Of a stretch of 64,000 bases of DNA, positions 61,976-64,000 are shown piece by piece. A program made the translations under genes and the position numbers. The DNA comes from Niastella populi (GTDB lineage Bacteria; Bacteroidota; Bacteroidia; Chitinophagales; Chitinophagaceae): the NCBI RefSeq assembly GCF_002078015.1, contig NZ_LWBP01000210.1, positions 124,001-188,000 on the forward strand. The letters are read 5' to 3'. Every line of letters begins with the position of its first letter. Position 1 is the stretch's first letter. The notes below the pieces were generated by a model. It saw only the letters and a program-made list of their open reading frames with translations. It did no database searches and had not been told where the DNA came from.

Positions 61976-63325
61976 GGCAATTAATTATGGAATGGTGTTA
62001 TTGGCAATCGTTTAGTGCACACTGTTTCAGTTACTGCAATCTTTGATCAATGTTAGTTAATTGCAGCTGTTACATTGTCCTGCTCCATCCTGAATTGCAT
62101 GAGGTCCCATTCGTTTTCTCAAAGATCAAATCAACATTTCACATTGCCCGTGCGGTATTTGAAAGGGTTGGCCCGGTAATTGACTTTACCGGTTTCTTTT
62201 TGACGTTGCCAGCTCGGAATCTGACATGTCTGTTTGTTTTTTTATGCATTACCAGTTCGGTTATTGACACAACCATTTAGGTATTTGATCCCACCCGCTC
62301 AGGTTTTCATTAATACAAGTCGGAAAGAAGCCAGTATGGTGTAGTCAGCCATCCATTCCTGGCTGGTAATGGCTTTTACACCAATGGTTATAGCAATAAC
62401 CGCACACGAAGGGTCATTTACCCGGTTGGAGATGGCTATTACTTTTTGGGTAATGTCAAAACCTGGCCCGGTGAAGTGAAAAACCGGTTGGCGATCGCTA
62501 TAACCCGGTCGGCAGGGGCATTTACCCGATTGGGGAAGGCCTTGTACTGATGGGTGGAAGCATGCACCTGGTTGGCATAAGCCTTTCGCCGGTTGGGGGA
62601 GGCTACAGCCTGATGGGGGGAAGTATTATTTCAACCGGCGAGAGGTTGAAAACGATAAGGTGAAATGAAAAAACAGGATGCCAAAGCATACTATCGATTG
62701 GGAATGTCAGTTACCGCGCTGAACAGGTGACATGTTGAGTTGAATTGCCATTGGGCCGGTTGGGAAAGTCAATTGCCTGGTTATTCATTGCCCAAACCCT
62801 CTCCATCATCTGCCAACCCGTTTCGTGATCCGTTTTATCAGTTGGTCGGCAGCGCGTTTCCTGTTTTTGGTTCTTCCCATTTATTTTTCCGGTTGTACAT
62901 CATAATTTTTCTCCCCGCTCTTCAACCCGGTTCCCACATAGTCATGCCCGTCACCACTCAATTGTAAACCATATTCAATCAAAATGCCTGCTTTCCCGAT
63001 CAATCAAACGGTTGTTCAACGCGGCATTTTACAGGTAAAAGGTCCTGAATTGTTTTCGGTGTAACAAGGGCGACGGCACTTTGCTGCAAAATTTGCGGAT
63101 TTATGATCTTTTTTGCAAGGAAAAAGGGGCTGGAAAATAAAATTATCGCCCATTATGCAAATAATTTGCAATTATTTTTTGCAAATTTCGAGAATGGGGC
63201 TAAATTAGATGAGTAATTCAATCAGTACTTATTGCCAGGCCTGCTGCCGGTGACCGAAAGTTTCGCGCTGTAAACCGACAGCTTCCGGGCTCATTCGCCA
63301 TCACTAACACTTAAAGAAATTGCGC
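61976..63325. other. 1350-base gene-free region with 21-bp tandem array
   Basis: This divergent spacer holds the promoters for the pectate lyase and the last RidA gene. Short frames at 62050-62280 and 62740-62967 lie in repeat DNA and have no motifs. Near 63150-63200 there are TGCAAAT-rich dyads ahead of the RidA gene. Confidence 0.6.
62168..62797. repeat. Degenerate 21-bp tandem array
   Basis: Cores like CCGGTTGG recur every 21 bases: 62484, 62505, 62526, 62547, 62568, 62589 and 62610 by hand. Register continues with weaker units to the left (62189, 62210, 62231, 62252 and 62359) and right (62694, 62756, 62777), with one-base shifts. Working consensus: C(C/T)GGTTGGGGAAGGCATTTAC. It is not open as a long coding frame. 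Confidence 0.75.
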
Positions 63326-63799
63326 ATGATCAGCCAACGAAGAAACGCACTCAAAAAATTGTTTGCTACAGTTGCCGGAACCGTAGGATTGGGGTTGTTT
63401 GCAAAAGCGGGAGCCGCTGCTGCTGCACCAGATAAAGAAGACAAGGACGTATTTAATGTTGTTGATGACCAGGATGTGCCGCTTTTCTCAGGCGCCACAA
63501 AATTCAAAGGACTGGTTTTCATTGCGGGCAAAGGCGCTCATTTTGCCGGCGACATCAAAGCCCACACCGATCATGTATTGAAAGAACTTGAAAAAGAATT
63601 ACTCGCTGCCGGGTCTTCAATGGAAAAAGTGTTGAAAGTGAATGTGTACCTCGACGATATCAAAGACTATAAAGAGATGAATGAGGTGTACAAAGGTCGT
63701 TTTGGAAAGAAACCGCCGGTGCGTACTACCGTAGCCGTTGCCAAAGGCGGCGTGCCGGGCGATTCATTGGTAGAGATCGATTGCATTGCATATGTATAA
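63326..63799 (+). CDS. Tat-type exported RidA-family protein
   Basis: 157 residues from ATG 63326. The N-terminus MISQRRNALKKLFATVAGTVGLGLFAKAG has a twin-arginine motif followed by a hydrophobic stretch, so folding in the cytoplasm before export is likely. The RidA core is intact: LVFIAGKGAHFAGDIKAHTDHVLKELEKELLAAGSSMEKVLKVNVYLDDIKDY and GKKPPVRTTVAVAKGGVPGDSLVEIDCIAYV, with the conserved substrate Arg in PVRTTV, so imine hydrolysis is possible. A heptamer array starts at its stop. It is the second exported RidA-type protein in the window. Confidence 0.87.
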   Translation: MISQRRNALKKLFATVAGTVGLGLFAKAGAAAAAPDKEDKDVFNVVDDQDVPLFSGATKFKGLVFIAGKGAHFAGDIKAHTDHVLKELEKELLAAGSSMEKVLKVNVYLDDIKDYKEMNEVYKGRFGKKPPVRTTVAVAKGGVPGDSLVEIDCIAYV

Positions 63800-63907
63800 G
63801 GTTTATGGTTTATAGTTGCCTTGAAATTCGGGCGGTTACCATTTTTAGCAAAAGCCTGAATATTCGGGAGCCATAACCATAAACAAAAAACTATAAACAA
63901 TAAACTG
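63800..63907. repeat. Inverted heptamer arrays after the last gene
   Basis: GGTTTAT, GGTTTAT and AGTTGCC start right after the RidA stop. From 63873 the complement words ATAACCA, TAAACAA, AAAACTA, TAAACAA and TAAACTG follow at 7-bp steps. This makes the same inverted design as at 10243 and 50377. Confidence 0.8.
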
Positions 63908-64000
63908 TTTCAGGTTAAGGTTCGATTAATACACTACAACATCACATTTCTTATTCTCTTATCACTGTGATCTTGTGGTTACCATCACCTTATTGTATAC

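Noticed and set aside
62168..62797. Possible CRISPR array
   Set aside because: The 21-bp units follow directly without spacers and vary in sequence; there are no cas genes in the window.
62050..62967. Short plus-strand frames between pectate lyase and RidA
   Set aside because: They fall in or beside the 21-bp degenerate array and share no domain.

Overview
The window reads as a chromosome segment of a soil-type Bacteroidota bacterium, most likely Chitinophagaceae (Niastella/Chitinophaga-like). The reasons are type IX secretion C-terminal sorting domains on two very large carbohydrate-active proteins, an HTCS-like periplasmic propeller/histidine kinase, LytS/LytTR signalling, many signal-peptide proteins and the Hen1/Pnkp pair. 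I see no rRNA, tRNA, CRISPR array, transposase or phage gene.

Layout. 1-3391: 5' part of an HTCS-like sensor kinase running off the left edge. 3627-7602: hen1-pnkp RNA-repair operon, then an MBL-fold hydrolase. 8983-11820: two convergent serine hydrolases. 12038-13260: a parvulin and a DUF1348 protein. 13746-16182: a TetR regulator divergent from an alkylation-repair cluster (an Ada-like gene broken by one in-frame TAG, alkB, and a free-standing Ada zinc domain). 16193-20353: SGNH/alpha-beta hydrolase fusion, DJ-1/AraC regulator, DHFR-like reductase, PD40 propeller. 20814-25244: a modular alginate-lyase-type T9SS cargo. 25486-27914: an ECF41 sigma-factor operon with AhpD-like, RidA and SnoaL proteins. 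28135-29045: two unknown AT-rich membrane proteins. 29287-40008: complex I genes nuoABCDHIJKLMN without nuoEFG. 40854-42722: a BTRD1-repeat serine hydrolase. 42793-56150: exported proteins, an M48 peptidase, a MocR regulator, a LytS/LytT pair, a universal stress protein, an OmpR-type two-component pair and a TPR protein. 57020-61975: a 1651-residue pectate lyase with LamG modules. 63326-63799: a Tat-type RidA protein.

The most unusual thing in the window is not a gene. About ten genes are followed, at or within a few bases of their stop codon, by short arrays with strict 7- or 8-bp periodicity. Each site uses its own word: GCGTTYN, AGTTCAC, GGTTGATG/AGTTGACT, GCTAATNT, ACCACAA and others. The longest (13449-13762) holds heptad register over 38 consecutive units by hand count. 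Some arrays face each other in inverted orientation around a terminator (10243-10344), and two form the leader right in front of nuoL and nuoM. A separate degenerate 21-bp tandem array fills about 62168-62797 between the pectate lyase and the last gene. The other good leads are the split Ada gene, the ECF41 operon with a matching upstream promoter motif, the complex I operon without its NADH module, the orphan membrane pair, and a 38-residue membrane protein at 48379.
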